A stretch of 64,000 bases of DNA from contig NC_087068.1 in NCBI RefSeq assembly GCF_963678635.1, forward strand, positions 50,551,724 through 50,615,723, written 5' to 3'. The notes below the pieces were generated by a model. It saw nothing but the letters and a program-made list of their open reading frames with translations. It did no database searches and was not told the DNA's origin. Both the position numbers and the translations under genes were made by a program. This document shows, piece after piece, positions 45,246 to 56,993 of this stretch. Numbering within the stretch: the first letter of the stretch is position 1; each line of letters opens with the position of its first letter. The DNA is from Symsagittifera roscoffensis. Lineage: Eukaryota; Xenacoelomorpha; Acoela; Convolutidae.

Positions 45246-45700
45246 GAACTCAAACTCAAATTACCAAGTTTTGGAACAAATATAGAAAAAAGAGAAGAGA
45301 GGAAGATGAAAATGCGCAACCTGAGATCTAAATGAGCAGGCAATTTGACTATACAGCAGAGAAGGGGCCTGCAATCCCGAGAAAAAATCGGCAAGGCAGC
45401 AGTCGACTAAAAAAGATAAACCGAAGAGGTCAGAGGTGAAGCAGCAAGCAGCAAAGTTCCAGAGCTAAAGCGCCTGCAAATTCTATGATTTTCACTTCTT
45501 CGAGGGCAACAAATTATTAAACGGCTGGAAGAGAGCCAACGGTCATATCTCGAGTGTAATTCAGACGGAAAAAACAGAGGTTGAACGACATTCAAGAGGA
45601 TGAATAAGAAGATGACTGCTGCAAAAAGAAATGCGGAACCATCAAATGGAGAGTTCCATCATGGGATTCGAATAGGGACAACACATGGAGAATGGAGAAT
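45246..45700 (+). pseudogene. Sister of the gag-like remnant at 19068
   Basis: Collinear with 19080-19367 and 20224-20385, including the CAATTTGACTATACAGCAGA and CATCAAATGGAGAGTTCCAT segments. Same broken reading, uninterrupted by element 2. It diverges after about 45695. Confidence 0.7.
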
Positions 45701-46189
45701 TTTTAACTATTGGATAGCTTGCGATAGCTTAACTAGCTTAATTGCCAATCTTGTAAGTTCAATTAGTCTAAATATAGCTGTTGTCAATTGAAACAACTGA
45801 AGTTAAGTAAAAGAAAATTAAACCGTTTTTCACGAAGCCAAAAAATTGAAAACAAAACGTTTACTAAAAAATCTTAAAAGGGCGGCTTAACTTGGTTTAA
45901 AATATGAGAATAAGCCTATTATTGAAAATATTTCAAAAAACCAGACCATTTTTAACCAAATATTTTGACGAGCTTACGCAAAACATAATCAACAGGACAA
46001 TGGTACAAGTATTAATGAAAAAAAAACGGTGAAAACAGAAGGTGAAAATTTGGGTAGCGTTTTCAATGATTTTGACTTTCAGGTTTTCGAGAATCTTTTA
46101 TGATTGACCCTTTTTTTGGAAAAACTTAAACGAAATTTTTATTTAAAAAAATTCAGTACCCATAGATTTACGCTTGCTTATTGCAAAGG
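45701..46189. other. Unassigned DNA
   Basis: No gene or repeat was recognised. Short imperfect phrases around AACTATTGGATAGCTTGCGA and ATAGCTTAACTAGCTTAATT are internally repetitive. Confidence 0.5.
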
Positions 46190-47260
46190 TCAAAACTAAA
46201 TTCGACAGGCAAATATAAGAATTTAAATCGACCTTTGAAACTAGGAGTCACTTTTTTTCAATTCATTTGTACAATTGTTAATGGAAAGCGTTACAATTGT
46301 TACTAGCTATAATAGCCGTGAAAATTAGGATTTTCTCAAGTAAAGTTAATTTTTTGAGTTTCTTAGCTTCTTTTTGAAATCGATAACTTCAATCTATGAG
46401 TATCGAGTATACTTAAGTTCTAGTTTTCATTCAGACTTTTTTTATCACACCACACAAAAAACCGACAAAAATTTGACAATAGACGGCAAAACGACAATCA
46501 ATTTTTTCTTTGTATTTTATAAGACTTTGGTAGGAACATTCTGTGCCACCTGCACACTAACCGGCTATGTTTTTTATGATTTAAAAATATATCCGACGAC
46601 AAAAAAGCTCGGAACGTTCGATAAGAAGGCGAAGTTATTTCGTTGCTTCAAAATTCATCGTTGGGATACAGCATGATAAACTGCGCGTCTGAAATCAAGA
46701 AAATATTTGGATGAATGGATTTACGATACCATTCGGGATAAATTTCGGCTAAGCGAACACTTAAAGTAGACTCTCTCCTGGTAGAATGCCTCCATGCGGA
46801 TCTTCATCTCTTCACTACGTGTAGTCTTCACGTCTTCCTTCAGTTTCCTTAGCAATAATTTTTGTAAATTACGAGGTCACATTGTGTGGATAACGCAACA
46901 AGGACCATCTCTTTCTTCTTTTTTTGTTCTTCCATTTTTTTTTATTGTTGCGACAAACTGCATATTTAAAGACTTTTCTCTGAAATCCAGACACCTACAA
47001 AGACAAAATTGGTTGCCTATCCAGCGCACAGTTTGGCCTCGTATGATTCAAAAAGATCCAGTCTGCATGAGCGCGGAAGCTGAAATCCGAATTCTGGAAT
47101 CCGATAAGAAGCGATCATCCTCAAAGTGTTTTGTTCGTCACTGTTGAGAGTAATGCCAGTCGAAACATGCATAGTCAGGAGTCCTTCCGGCCGCAGGCAA
47201 AAAGGCGGACTTGATTCGATTCCTTTTTAGGTCACAGATAATGGCCATCAAAATGGGTGG
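46190..47260. repeat. Dispersed repeat family 2, copy 2 (uninterrupted)
   Basis: Collinear with 33111-33643 joined to 35143-35700. It contains the frame 46374-46676, the counterpart of 33296-33619, and the frame 46794-47147, the counterpart of 35220-35471. Its order after the gag-like remnant matches the order in copy 1, suggesting both belong to one large decayed element. Confidence 0.8.
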
Positions 47261-47635
47261 AAGGAATAAGTGCATTAGCTTCTTTTCTTTTAGATCTAAG
47301 ACAAGAGGTTGTTTCCCGTGTAGCTACAAATTACACACAAAAACACCCTTAGAAATTTGATACAAGAGATAGAGCGCATGAAAAAAAACTCGTTGATGAG
47401 CTCGGGATGAGCGCCAAAATTTTAACAGAAAAATCATGAATTTTTTCAAAGCCTAAAGCCGATATTTGTTGCTGTGATCTTGTCGAGCCAAAATTGTGGT
47501 CGAGGAAGAGATTAGATCCCACTGAGAGGGTGCGTAAAAGATGACCATACATAAATCGGATACGTCTAGGAAAAAGTCGAGACTTTGTCAGAGTACAACA
47601 TGATAGTACGGTCCTAGTCATTGTTGGCGTACAAG
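47261..47635. other. Unassigned DNA before the gypsy debris
   Basis: No gene was recognised. A 90-codon minus-strand frame (47349-47621) has no domain and probably is a shadow of decayed plus-strand retroelement sequence. Confidence 0.4.
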
Positions 47636-48409
47636 TAATGATGGCTAAAAAGAAACTAGATCAGTTGAAACTTTCTTGTGACATGCCTAACCAAAACCCC
47701 GACAAAATGAGAGCCTGCCCAAAGCAAAATGAACTTTTTCAAAACTTGACTGGAATGATGTTTTAGGCAAACACCGCTAAAAAGAGACTTCGCTGTGAAC
47801 CAGGAGTTTTTCATTGGATGTGAAAGCTTTCTGTTCCATGTAGTGCCACATTAGCTTGAGTTAAAGACACGTTTTTGAACGTTTTGTTCCAAAAACTTGA
47901 CTAGTGTCGCCATAATACGGCCACCTCATAATGTGTTTAATGATGATGTGGTCATCATAATTCCGAACCATGCGGATAACAGAAAGAGAATTAACAAGTC
48001 GTTACGAGCATAAATACGGCAGAGTTGTACGCAAACCATCCAAAGTGTGAGATCTTAACGGACTCTATAAAACGTTCGTGAGCATGTTGGATCGCGACTT
48101 AAGATTGAAGAACTTAAATCAGCTCATTAGCTTCCTGGGCTTTGCGAACTAATATCGAGAGTTTATCAAAAAACGCACAGACTAACAAAACTCAATGCAA
48201 AAGTTGATGAGGAACACGGTTTCAGTGCTTCAGCTGCATTGAACTTGATGAGGAAGCATTCGAGAAATTCAAGATTGAACTACTTGAAGCACCGGCGCTT
48301 AGCATGACCATGAGAATCGCAGGTACTCGTTAGACACTGACGGTTCACTTGTCGCACCTCAAAGATTCTCCTTCAAAATCATGAATAGTTTGGTGAGAGC
48401 AAGGTGTTC

Positions 48410-49372
48410 TGTAATACTGACATAAAGTGTCGTTCCTCAGAGGCGCTGGTACGTCTAGAGAGTTTATATTCAGTATACTTGGGCACTCTGCTATCAACTT
48501 GAGGGTGGTTAGTGGCCTACTAAGATACTCAAAATACAGAGATTCTATGATATTGGAAATTTGAGGCTTATCGGGTATCACAATACTGATATAACTGATC
48601 ACAGGACTCGTGACAAGCATCAGAATGCGGACCGCCTCAATAGAAAGACAATCTTTCATGATAGACAAAACGAATGCAAACTAAAAGCAGAGATATGAAG
48701 TTCCAATTCTTGTTCATGGATCAGAACTATCACAATGTTTTTCCGCATATAAAATGGGTTGAAAAGTCGTGCGACCGTTTAGCAAGTCACACAGATCCGC
48801 TAGCAGAGGGAACGCTGTTCGCCAACCTGCTGAAAGAAGACCTCGAACCTCGTACCCATGCATTTACTGCTCAGGTTTTTCTGGTGCAGTGAAAAATTAT
48901 AGTGCCTCAGAAGCGCTGATACGTCTTGAGGAAACATATTTAGTAAACTTGGGCGCACTGTTTTTCTTTAATTTGAGTGTAGTTAGTCACACCATCGCAT
49001 GCCCGTAAACGAACTCCAAGGACCAGAGATATACTGATATATGAACAGTGAGGCTTAGCGGGTATCATATTATGACTAATAACAGGACTCGTGACAAGCA
49101 TTAGAGGGCGGACAGCATCAATAGAAATACAGTGATTTATGATAGACAAGGCGAACGCAAACTGAGAGAGCGAAAGATGAAGAACCAAATCTTTTCCATC
49201 GATCAGAATATTCACAATTTTTCCCCACATGAAATGGGTGGGCATTTCATGTGACCCCATAGCAAGTCACTCAGACCCACCGGCAGAGAAATTAATGATT
49301 GCCAAGATTCTGCTCAAAGAAAACCTCGTGACCATATATTTGCTGCTCAGGCCTTTTCTGGCGCAGTGAGAG
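48410..49372. repeat. Tandem pair of RNase H-tail units, period 469
   Basis: Unit A (about 48410-48895) and unit B (about 48896-49372) align throughout: CCTCAGAxGCGCTGxTACGT, ACAGGACTCGTGACAAGCAT, and CTGCTCAGGxxTTTxTCTGG-type ends. A third, interrupted unit lies at about 50300-50948. A larger duplication is also visible: 47640-47830 resembles 49505-49700 (ACCCCGACAAAATGAGAGxC). Confidence 0.85.
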
Positions 49373-51282
49373 TTGACAGAGAAGAGAATCAACAGCATTT
49401 TTTGGCTTGACAAGACAACAACGTTACACTAGCGTACGTTGCATAGCAGATTCCTTCCAGCGTACGTAGCAGATTCGTCTAAGGTGATTCATCTATATAG
49501 TGGAAGTAGTTTGAAGTCTTCTTGTGATTTCGTTCAAATTGAAGTTTGCTTGCCCCTACCCCGACAAAATGAGAGTCTATTTATAGCAAAGCCAATTTTT
49601 TGAAACCATGACTTGAATTGGGCTTTTGGGCTATTTTTTCTAACGTAACCAGTATTCAAAAAGACTTTGCAAGTGAACTAGGAGTTTTTCATTAAAAACG
49701 AAGGCTTTTTGAGAATGTCACAATAATTTGAGTTACAAACACCAGATACATTGTTTTTATCGAAAATGCTGACTGATTTCACCAAAAAACGGCTTCCTAA
49801 AAGTGTGCTTGATGTTGAGGGCATCGCTATTCCGACCCTTGCTGATAACCTGGAAAGAATTAAAGAAGCTTTGCATGCGTGAATAGGGCCGGATTGAAAA
49901 GCAAGCCATCCAAATGTGTGCTCTCGACAGTGTCTATGAAATGTTCCGGAAGCATGACCTAAGATTGAAGACCAAATTCACCTCAAGAGCTTTCTGGTTT
50001 TTGTGAACTAAAACCGAAATTTTATCTTGGGGTATGCAGACAAACTACCCAATGCAACAGCTGATGAGGCACAAGGGCAAAACTTTTACCAGTATGGGAC
50101 TTGATGGTAAGCATTCGAAAAATCTTGGTTGAAACTGGGTGAAGCAGCGGTGCTTGGCATGACCACGAAAATGCAGGTATTTGCTGGACATAGCTATTTC
50201 AATTGTTGCCACCTCAAGGATTCTCCCTCAAAACATGAATTGACTGGGATGATTATCCTAGGCACCATCGCCTACGAGAGCAGTGTGTTCAGTGATACTG
50301 AGATCAAGACGTGTGCTCCGGAAGCCCTGAGTAATCTTTAGGAAATGTACCCAGTATAACTTGGCATGCTCCTTTCAATTTGAGGGTGGTTAGTCACGCC
50401 CTCTCATATCTAACGAAAATTTCCAATGAACTAAGATATATCGATATAAGGATAGTGAGGTTTAGCGGGTATCTCGTTATAATTAATCGCAGGGCTCGGG
50501 ACAAAAAATGGCCATCTCATAAAGTGTTTGTTGATGATGACTACTTGCGAATAACTACTACCCTTGTTGAATCTGTCTGAGATAATCAACAACTCTTTGC
50601 AAACTTAAAAAGCGCCGAGTTGGAACTCAAGTGTGAGATCTTAACGAACCCTATAAACCATTCGGGATTATTGGGATAACAGAAATTGAACAGCCTCACT
50701 AGGAAGAAGTTTTTTATAATAGAGAAGACGAATGCAAAGGAAAAGAGGAGAAATGAAAGAATATTTTTTGTTCTTGAGTCATGGCATTCACAATGATTTC
50801 CCCCACATGAAATGTGCGGAAAAATCATGTAAGCCCATAACAAGTCACTCAGAACCGCCTCAAGAGAAAATACTGTCCGCGAAATTCCAGCTCAAAGAAG
50901 ACCTCGTGAACATTTATTTGATGCTGAGGTTTTTTCTGGCGCAGTGAGACATCACCGAGAAGAGGATCAACAGCATTTTTGTCTTGACACGACAACAACC
51001 ATTACCCCAGAGTATCTAGCAGTTCTAATAGAAAAGCTGGCATATGAAGTTGTTGAAAATAATCCTAGCTGGGTCTCGCGTTTGGAAGACATTAGGGCGA
51101 GTTGTCTAAAGAAGAAAAGAAAACTTTCGACTACGAGGTTCGGATATGGACTCGAGTGGCTTTTGGGAGAGACGGATGGAAAGTAAAGATAAGTACTTCC
51201 TTGGGCGAAAGAAGCTCGGATGGACCGATGACTCAAAGATAGCTATAAAGGCGATTATAATCAATCGATTAAACTGAATGGA

Positions 51283-51332
51283 ATAGATTTCGATCGGGAA
51301 TATCACGTGTGCTACTACCGATCGAAATCTAT
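51283..51332. repeat. Perfect 15-bp inverted repeat
   Basis: ATAGATTTCGATCGG at 51283-51297 is followed after 20 bases by its exact complement CCGATCGAAATCTAT at 51318-51332. The loop holds CACGTG. It could be a hairpin, a protein-binding site or element junction ends facing each other. Confidence 0.95.
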
Positions 51333-51660
51333 CGGTTTTGTATGCAAATAACACCGGTGATAAAGACGCGGCGAGCAAGTTCATTACAGTCGCCAAGAAG
51401 CCAAAGCAGAAACTGTCTTGCAGCCAAAAATCAGGAGAAATGTGCCTTAGAAACCAATGTCAAACTACAAGGTGCGTAATTATGCCACTCAGGAACCGGG
51501 AGTTACCTGTGGTCGAGTGCTCAAAGTGCATGGATAAGCAAGTCTTTGTCTCTCTGACTTGATAAAGGCTCAAAATAATGGCAAAATGAAGATTTAACTG
51601 AAAGTGTGGACAAGAAACGGTATAAGACAAAAACAGTGAAGACAACTATATAAGGAAAGA

Positions 51661-52083
51661 GGAAAGATGCAAAATCCTCAAATCATGTTAAAAAGAGAGA
51701 GCGGACACTCTATACCTAACAAATGAGTTGGCGATGGCTTGTCGCAGAGTGATTGACAAAAAGGTCTTCCTCAGCACAATTCTATTTGTTAATAAAGATA
51801 TATCAGACAGAACTGCTCACTGGATTGCATTATCAATTAAATATCAAATCTTCAAAAAATTGATGGCGCAAATTTTGCATCAATTGGTTTGGAAGTGATT
51901 GGACAAAACATACAAAACATGGATCAGCGCTTGCGCGATTTGCCATTAGGAGATAGCTCTGAGTTCAGTGAGATGATGAAAAAAAAACACTTCTAAAACA
52001 GACTCTTGATACAAGTAGTCTAAAGAGGCAGGACTTTTAATGAAGAGAAGCTAACACAATTACTCATTGGAACGATAAAAACG
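51661..52083. other. Unassigned DNA
   Basis: No gene or repeat was recognised between the gypsy debris and the next LINE. Base composition is already less A+T-rich, so this may belong to the 5' UTR of one of the elements. Confidence 0.4.
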
Positions 52084-54959
52084 TTGTTTCATATCAAAAT
52101 CCTTGCGGCTGTGGTTTTCACGATTTCAAACCTCTTTCAACGCGGGCTGTACGAGCAGCGGCAGCTCACCGGTGGTAGAAGAGTGCTTTCAAGGGGCGTA
52201 CCGGATTTCATCGAAACCTCCTTGACAGTAAAAATCGTCTCCCTAAGGTCAGAAGTCTTGGAAGAGAGAACACCATCCGCTGCTGAGTTTTTAGTGGGCA
52301 GAGAAAGAGCCCAAGCTCAATTTCTCTCCGTCTTGCTAAAAACTGGGGACAACGAGAGCAAACCGAGCCCAGACAAGTGTTGTCAGTGCGAAATGACGAT
52401 GAGAACAGGACCGGCACACTCTCATGTGTCGTCCCCTCCCGTCAAGCAAAATGCCACAAGAAGACAGAATGCAGTGACCTGTCACAATACAAAAGAGAAC
52501 AAGCATGGAGATGACATAGACACGTTGATCCCAAACCAAGCATGCCGCCTAATACTGCCACCACAACAAATTTAAAAAGCTGCAGCACTTGCAAAGGAGC
52601 TTTCAGAGCCAGACCACGCTCGATTACTTTGTGCAATAGACGGATATAACTCTCAATATCATATCAACAAAGACTGCAGTAACTTCTGCTGGTAAGATCT
52701 CGTGTGCTCTACCCATTCGAACGACCCTTCGGTGAGAACCATGGCTAGAAGTCTGTGTTCACTTCCGCTTTTGGGACCCCCGTAAACCTCAGGATAACAG
52801 AAGGGACCGATTCGAAGAGTAGATGGCCGACAACAACTTCCAGTGTGCGATCGACGGATCAACTACCTGCGTCAATAGAGTCACTGCAAGGGAGAGCAAC
52901 CCCGATGCCTTCCTCTGCCAATTCAGTTGGCGCAGTAAATTAGACTGGACGACGACCGTTATTTGCATGGAATCGGACCATCTCCCCCTTGTTATCACCC
53001 TGAAGTGTAAAATAAGAGTCTTCCTGCTTTCGTCCGTCGAAAATCGACGAAAGCAGACTAACAGCCTTTCAGTAAGGCCAGAAGAGCCGGAGTGACTTCT
53101 TGGGAGCAGTCCCCTTCACGGAGGCGATGATCAAGACGGAGAAAGCCCACGTGGGCGAGATCAAATGGGCAAGAGATAACGGGCATGTCTGTCCATGTGA
53201 AGACCCTGGTGAGAATGAGAAATCAACTTCGAGAGAAGGTGTGTACCTGTCGCGAATAGTTGATGGCAGCCTGCCTGCAAGTCTCGTCAACTGTATGTAG
53301 CGGACAAAAAAGAGAAGATGTGGGTCGAAATTGTTGAGACGCTTGAGCACCAGGAATTTTTACGCGCAAACTTGGCGAGCCCTTGGAGCCATCAGCGAAA
53401 CACCAATTTCAAGCAGCTCGATGGAGACTATTTGAGTCGGCAACAACATTCTCACAAGCAATCATTCAAAAGATGATGGCTCCGCAGCTCACTATCTCAA
53501 CCTGAGTAAAATCAACCTCACGAAAGAAGAAAGAAATCGAATTCGACATGCAAAGAAGTTGATGAGTACCGCCAATGACGACAACAGCCCTGCAGTGGAT
53601 TTCACGATGAAGGACCTCAACCTACCGCTGAAGACAAAAATCTTGGCGCGGCTGGTCTGGACGAAATATCTCCGTCATTTCACAAAGCCTTTGGCCCCAA
53701 TGCAAGAGAAGAGCTCCTGAGGATACCAACCTGTCTTTCAGTAAAACCGTCGTCCCTCAGCCATCGCGCAATACTAGCGTTATTCAGTGGAAGCCCGCCA
53801 GCAACATCAAATCGTGCATATTTGTTAGTCTCATCTGGGAAGGATGGTGTTTCACCGCCCCTAAATTCTGGCGGAGAGCTGCGGCTTGTTCAGCCATATC
53901 CAGGACAGATTCAGCAAGAACAGAAGCTGCGGAGAAAAGATGATCCACATCAGTCGGTAGATCAGCGATGGCTTCCACGAGAATAATCCCAAGAGGTTGC
54001 TATGGAGCTGCTTGACTTTTTCCGCGCTTACGGCCGTGACTGGAAACTAAACCTCCTCATCACGCTCCACGGGAATGTAATTTTCTCAGACGGATCTGGG
54101 CTCTTTCCAAAACTGACAACTCCCCACACTCTTTAACGACAGCTAAAACAAAACGATATGGCTGATACATGGAGTTCCAAAAGGCGCGATTCGGTCGCTG
54201 ATGCTTTTTTTATATCAGTTCGTTTGCAGAAGTAAGTTAGACCCCTCCCAGAAGTTTGCAGTCTCCCTCATGTAGGAGTGGTACAGGGAGAAAAAAAATC
54301 CCAGTGATAAGAGCGTCATCACTATCTTCTCGTCCACCTCATGTGATGCAAGCAAGAAGGATCCCAAATGCCGCACCATGAAAGGAAAAGAAAAGAAATT
54401 TTATCCAGCACCCATTGGTATATACTAGCTACTTGAATAGAAACATGTCGTTATTCAAGAACCATATAGATTAGTTGCAAAAGTGGAGAAGAGATTTAAC
54501 CTCTTTTTCTGCACAGAGAACGCAGAATGGGCTTGAAGAAGAGTCCCTACGCAAAATGTACCCGGCCACCAAAAGGAGCAAATTGGATTACGCTACCACC
54601 TAGAAACCGTGGATGTCAGAAAACCAGATGCACTATCTTGAACGGGAGCAAAATCAAGCGATGAGACGGGTCAGGTGTCAAACAACACCGTCTCATACAA
54701 CCCAGACTTATCGCACTAAACGGCAACCAGAGACACAGACTGTGTCGAGACATCTGATGGGAACAGACCTGGCGGCTCAAAATCTCAGTGCCAACAAGTC
54801 TATTGCCCCAATAGCTTTGGCCACGAACTTCAACCGAGCCTTGGGCGCCCCTCGTCAAAAAGTGGACCGTGCACACAAAGCTAGCCAGAAAAAAAAACAG
54901 AAGTAATTAGGCCTGCAACGACGCCCTCGACGTCATCTCAAACAACGGAGAGACAGTTC

Positions 54960-55345
54960 ATCGACACTGAGGGTCATCGACCTTGATCTAGACCAGCGAT
55001 TGAAGAGCTGGGATGGTAGTGACTCATGGAATCCCATACGCTCGAGCTAGTGTGATTTGCATGAAATTGAAGGGCAGGAAAATCACCTCTTCGTACGCGG
55101 AAGAAAAGGAGGCGTTAAACCTTGCCGTGACCTGCCTAGAAGGCCACCGACCAATCAAAATGACAATGTCAAGGGCTCTAACGACTCGCAACACCTGACA
55201 ACTGCCCTCGAGAAAGACAGTGCAGAAATCATTCATCTAAGACAACACTTGAACTTTCTGAACCGTCACATCGAAAAACAATGGATACCCGGCCATATGG
55301 AGATCCCTGGACTCAAAGTACTTTCAAGAGTGCAAAAACCGTGAT
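54960..55345 (+). pseudogene. LINE RNase H domain
   Basis: Pieces in order: a DGSDSWNP strand near 55000 (first catalytic Asp), SSYAEEKEALNLAV near 55090 (second acidic position), DSQHLTTALEK near 55180 (third, DSQ), and KQWIPGHMEIPG near 55275-55310 (the WxPGHxGxPGN signature, with the glycine changed). The pieces lie in at least two frames, so the enzyme is broken. It would remove RNA from the RNA-DNA hybrid. Confidence 0.8.
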
Positions 55346-55459
55346 GAAAAGATCTATCAAAGATAACATACCGAAACACGCTAGAACCGCAGCTGACAAC
55401 GCCAGTTATTCAGCAAAACGCGACAAATCCATCGCAACCAACCGTATGATTGCAAAGAT

Positions 55460-55774
55460 ATGCTAGCCAACCACAGCTACTCTAGCAAGGAAGAAGTGAG
55501 CGCACAAGTATTAAATGGATCCAACGAACCACCGAAATGCAAGAGGTGTGGTGAAGACATAGTAACCCTTGACCACTGGTTACTTGTGTGCCCCGGTCCT
55601 TTTGGCCTTGACGGAGGACCTGAAGAGGACGATAGAGCTGGCGAAGCGATTTCGTTACTAGACTACACTTCGGCTGCCACATACGAAACAAAGCAAAAAG
55701 CCGCAACATCAAATCATGACAAAAAGCCGTTCTTTGTTGCAGATTTTGCTTCCGAGATTTTTTTTTTCATATAG
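55460..55774 (+). pseudogene. LINE C-terminal zinc knuckle
   Basis: CKRCGEDIVTLDHWLLVC is a C-x2-C-x8-H-x4-C motif, the type that closes the ORF2 of I/Jockey-group LINEs. It follows the RNase H at the expected distance. The tail afterwards (GGPEEDDRAGEAISLLDYTS) is open to 55774. Confidence 0.7.
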
Positions 55775-55785
55775 GAATGCTCTTG

Positions 55786-56505
55786 TTTCTGTTTGTGTAA
55801 ACTGGTTAAAATGCTCTCTTTTCAACTTATATTTCCAGTTATTCTAGGTGAAAAAAAAATTCATCTGTTGATCCAGAGTCCTCGAATAAAATTTTTGATA
55901 TAAAAAAGTGTCAAACACAAATTGTTCTTGTAGAGCCCTCTGTATTATGATTTAAAAATCACTTTGGTTTTTTAAATCCAGTCATATTAAGCAAAATGGT
56001 AAGGAACTTTAATTTCGGGTGTGTTTCAGTTTCTTTTTTTTTTCACTACACAAAACAAGTATCACAGGTAATCAACAGAATGGATCGAACAATGTATTAA
56101 AACTCTTGTTTTTTTTAATCGAATGGTTTTATTATAACGTCAAAATTATCACCCAATATCGAAAAAATTGTATTAGTCTGCATTGTCCTTTTTTGGGGAC
56201 ATTTTCCGCAACCAAACCACAGAACTTCAAGATAAGTGTCATTATATGACTCCTTTCGATGGATTTTTTTGGATATCTATGGTGATCGTACATTTGCGTG
56301 AATCAATTGCGTTTGGATGTCTCAGCAAATTTTTCACACAAGCTGAACTTATAGTAACTGAAACTGTTTGGAAAGAAATGGATTCCAAGGAAATTTTTCT
56401 TGTACTTTTGATGAGTCTTTCAAACGCAATTGATTCTATTTAAAAAATTACACTATTTTGACTTTTCAACAAAAAACGAATACCGTTATTTAAAGATTTT
56501 TTAAT
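55786..56505. other. Unassigned DNA with a 16-bp inverted repeat
   Basis: GAATCAATTGCGTTTG at 56300-56315 and its exact complement CAAACGCAATTGATTC at 56421-56436 bracket about 105 bases. The frames here (56019-56249 and 56183-56443) show no domain, and one spans the inverted repeat. Confidence 0.6.
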
Positions 56506-56509
56506 TAGT

Positions 56510-56830
56510 GTGTTCAAAAAATATCTGTTTTTTGAAACAGGTAGAAGTTCAAAATGTTTTCATCAAGGACAGTACTGGGTCTGATGTAGTTCAATTTATT
56601 CATTAATGGTATTCAAACACGTATCTGCGACGGCTTGTACTTTGGGGCACTATGCAAACGGCTTCATTTATTCATGCGTCATCGTTTTAAATGATGCACT
56701 AAGCCAATTACAAGATTCTTAATGCAAAATGACTTTTTTTTTCTGAGAACAACTTGAGTTTAAATGCTTCGAAAACTGAGTTTAAAAATTTTAGCCGAAA
56801 AACGATAAAAACAAATCTGTAACCATACAA
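56510..56830 (-). pseudogene. Diverged third copy of the unit at 57.0 and 58.5 kb
   Basis: On the minus strand the phrase CPKVQAVADTCLNTINE aligns with TTKMLSHCSECLNIIID of the tandem units downstream. Both copies keep the ...CLNxI..xIEL pattern despite heavy DNA divergence, which hints that this strand once coded for protein, perhaps a transposase. No family is assigned. Confidence 0.35.
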
Positions 56831-56993
56831 AAAACTTTTGTGTTTTATTAGGAAATTGGTCGGACCAATCTGTACTCCCTCTAGCCGGCTCCCCTTTATT
56901 TTTGTTTTGAGAGTGTTAAGCGAAATGAACGTTTTTTGTGGGCCTTTCAGTGCAAAATCGCAAGCAGGTTCTCACAAAATCATTTCAGTTTAA

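Larger units (their letters stand above)
42037..45700. repeat. Duplicated block, copy 2
   Basis: Collinear partner of 15497-20400. It lacks the two CCCGGG-ended elements: the uninterrupted sites lie near 43741 and 45520-45545. It carries a repeat-family-1 insertion at about 44665-45245 that copy 1 lacks (copy 1 junction near 19067). Confidence 0.9.
47636..51660 (+). pseudogene. Shuffled Ty3/gypsy RT-RNase H remnants
   Basis: Repeated pieces of a gypsy-type pol. RT catalytic-box relics occur three times: VFNDDVVIIIPNHADN near 47930, a LDVEGIAIPTLADNLERI segment near 49815, and KVFVDDDYLRITTTLVES at 50521-50575. RT thumb segments read LISFLGFAN near 48120 and RAGLKSKPSKC near 49885. RNase H start segments read EEAFEKFKIELLEAPALSM near 48250 and a second version near 50110. 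RNase H tail segments of the type RLSGYxxxxxxRTRDKHxxADxxNR occur near 48560, 49045 and 50460. Stops and frame changes are everywhere. The right end (50944-51560) has EYLAVLIEKLAYEVVE-type and CSKCMDKQVF segments of unclear identity. This could be the pol of the large element whose gag-like part lies at 45.2 kb. Confidence 0.75.
52084..55785 (+). mobile_element. Decayed RNase H-bearing LINE (I/LOA/Tad-like group)
   Basis: A distinctly G+C-richer stretch than its surroundings, reading left to right. 52084-52575 is an open 163-codon frame (ORF1 or endonuclease leader) with a CCQC pair. An endonuclease end follows, SDHLPLVITL, at 52976-53006, within 52823-53095. RT remnants (GLDEISPSFHKAFGPNAREELL in a shifted frame near 53660-53720) lead to a C-terminal RT segment with KRSKLDYATT near 54580 and LEREQNQAMRRVRC near 54640. 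An RNase H and a zinc knuckle close the element. Endonuclease and RT are internally deleted and frameshifted. The presence of RNase H separates it from the LINE at 9.5-14.3 kb. Confidence 0.78.
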
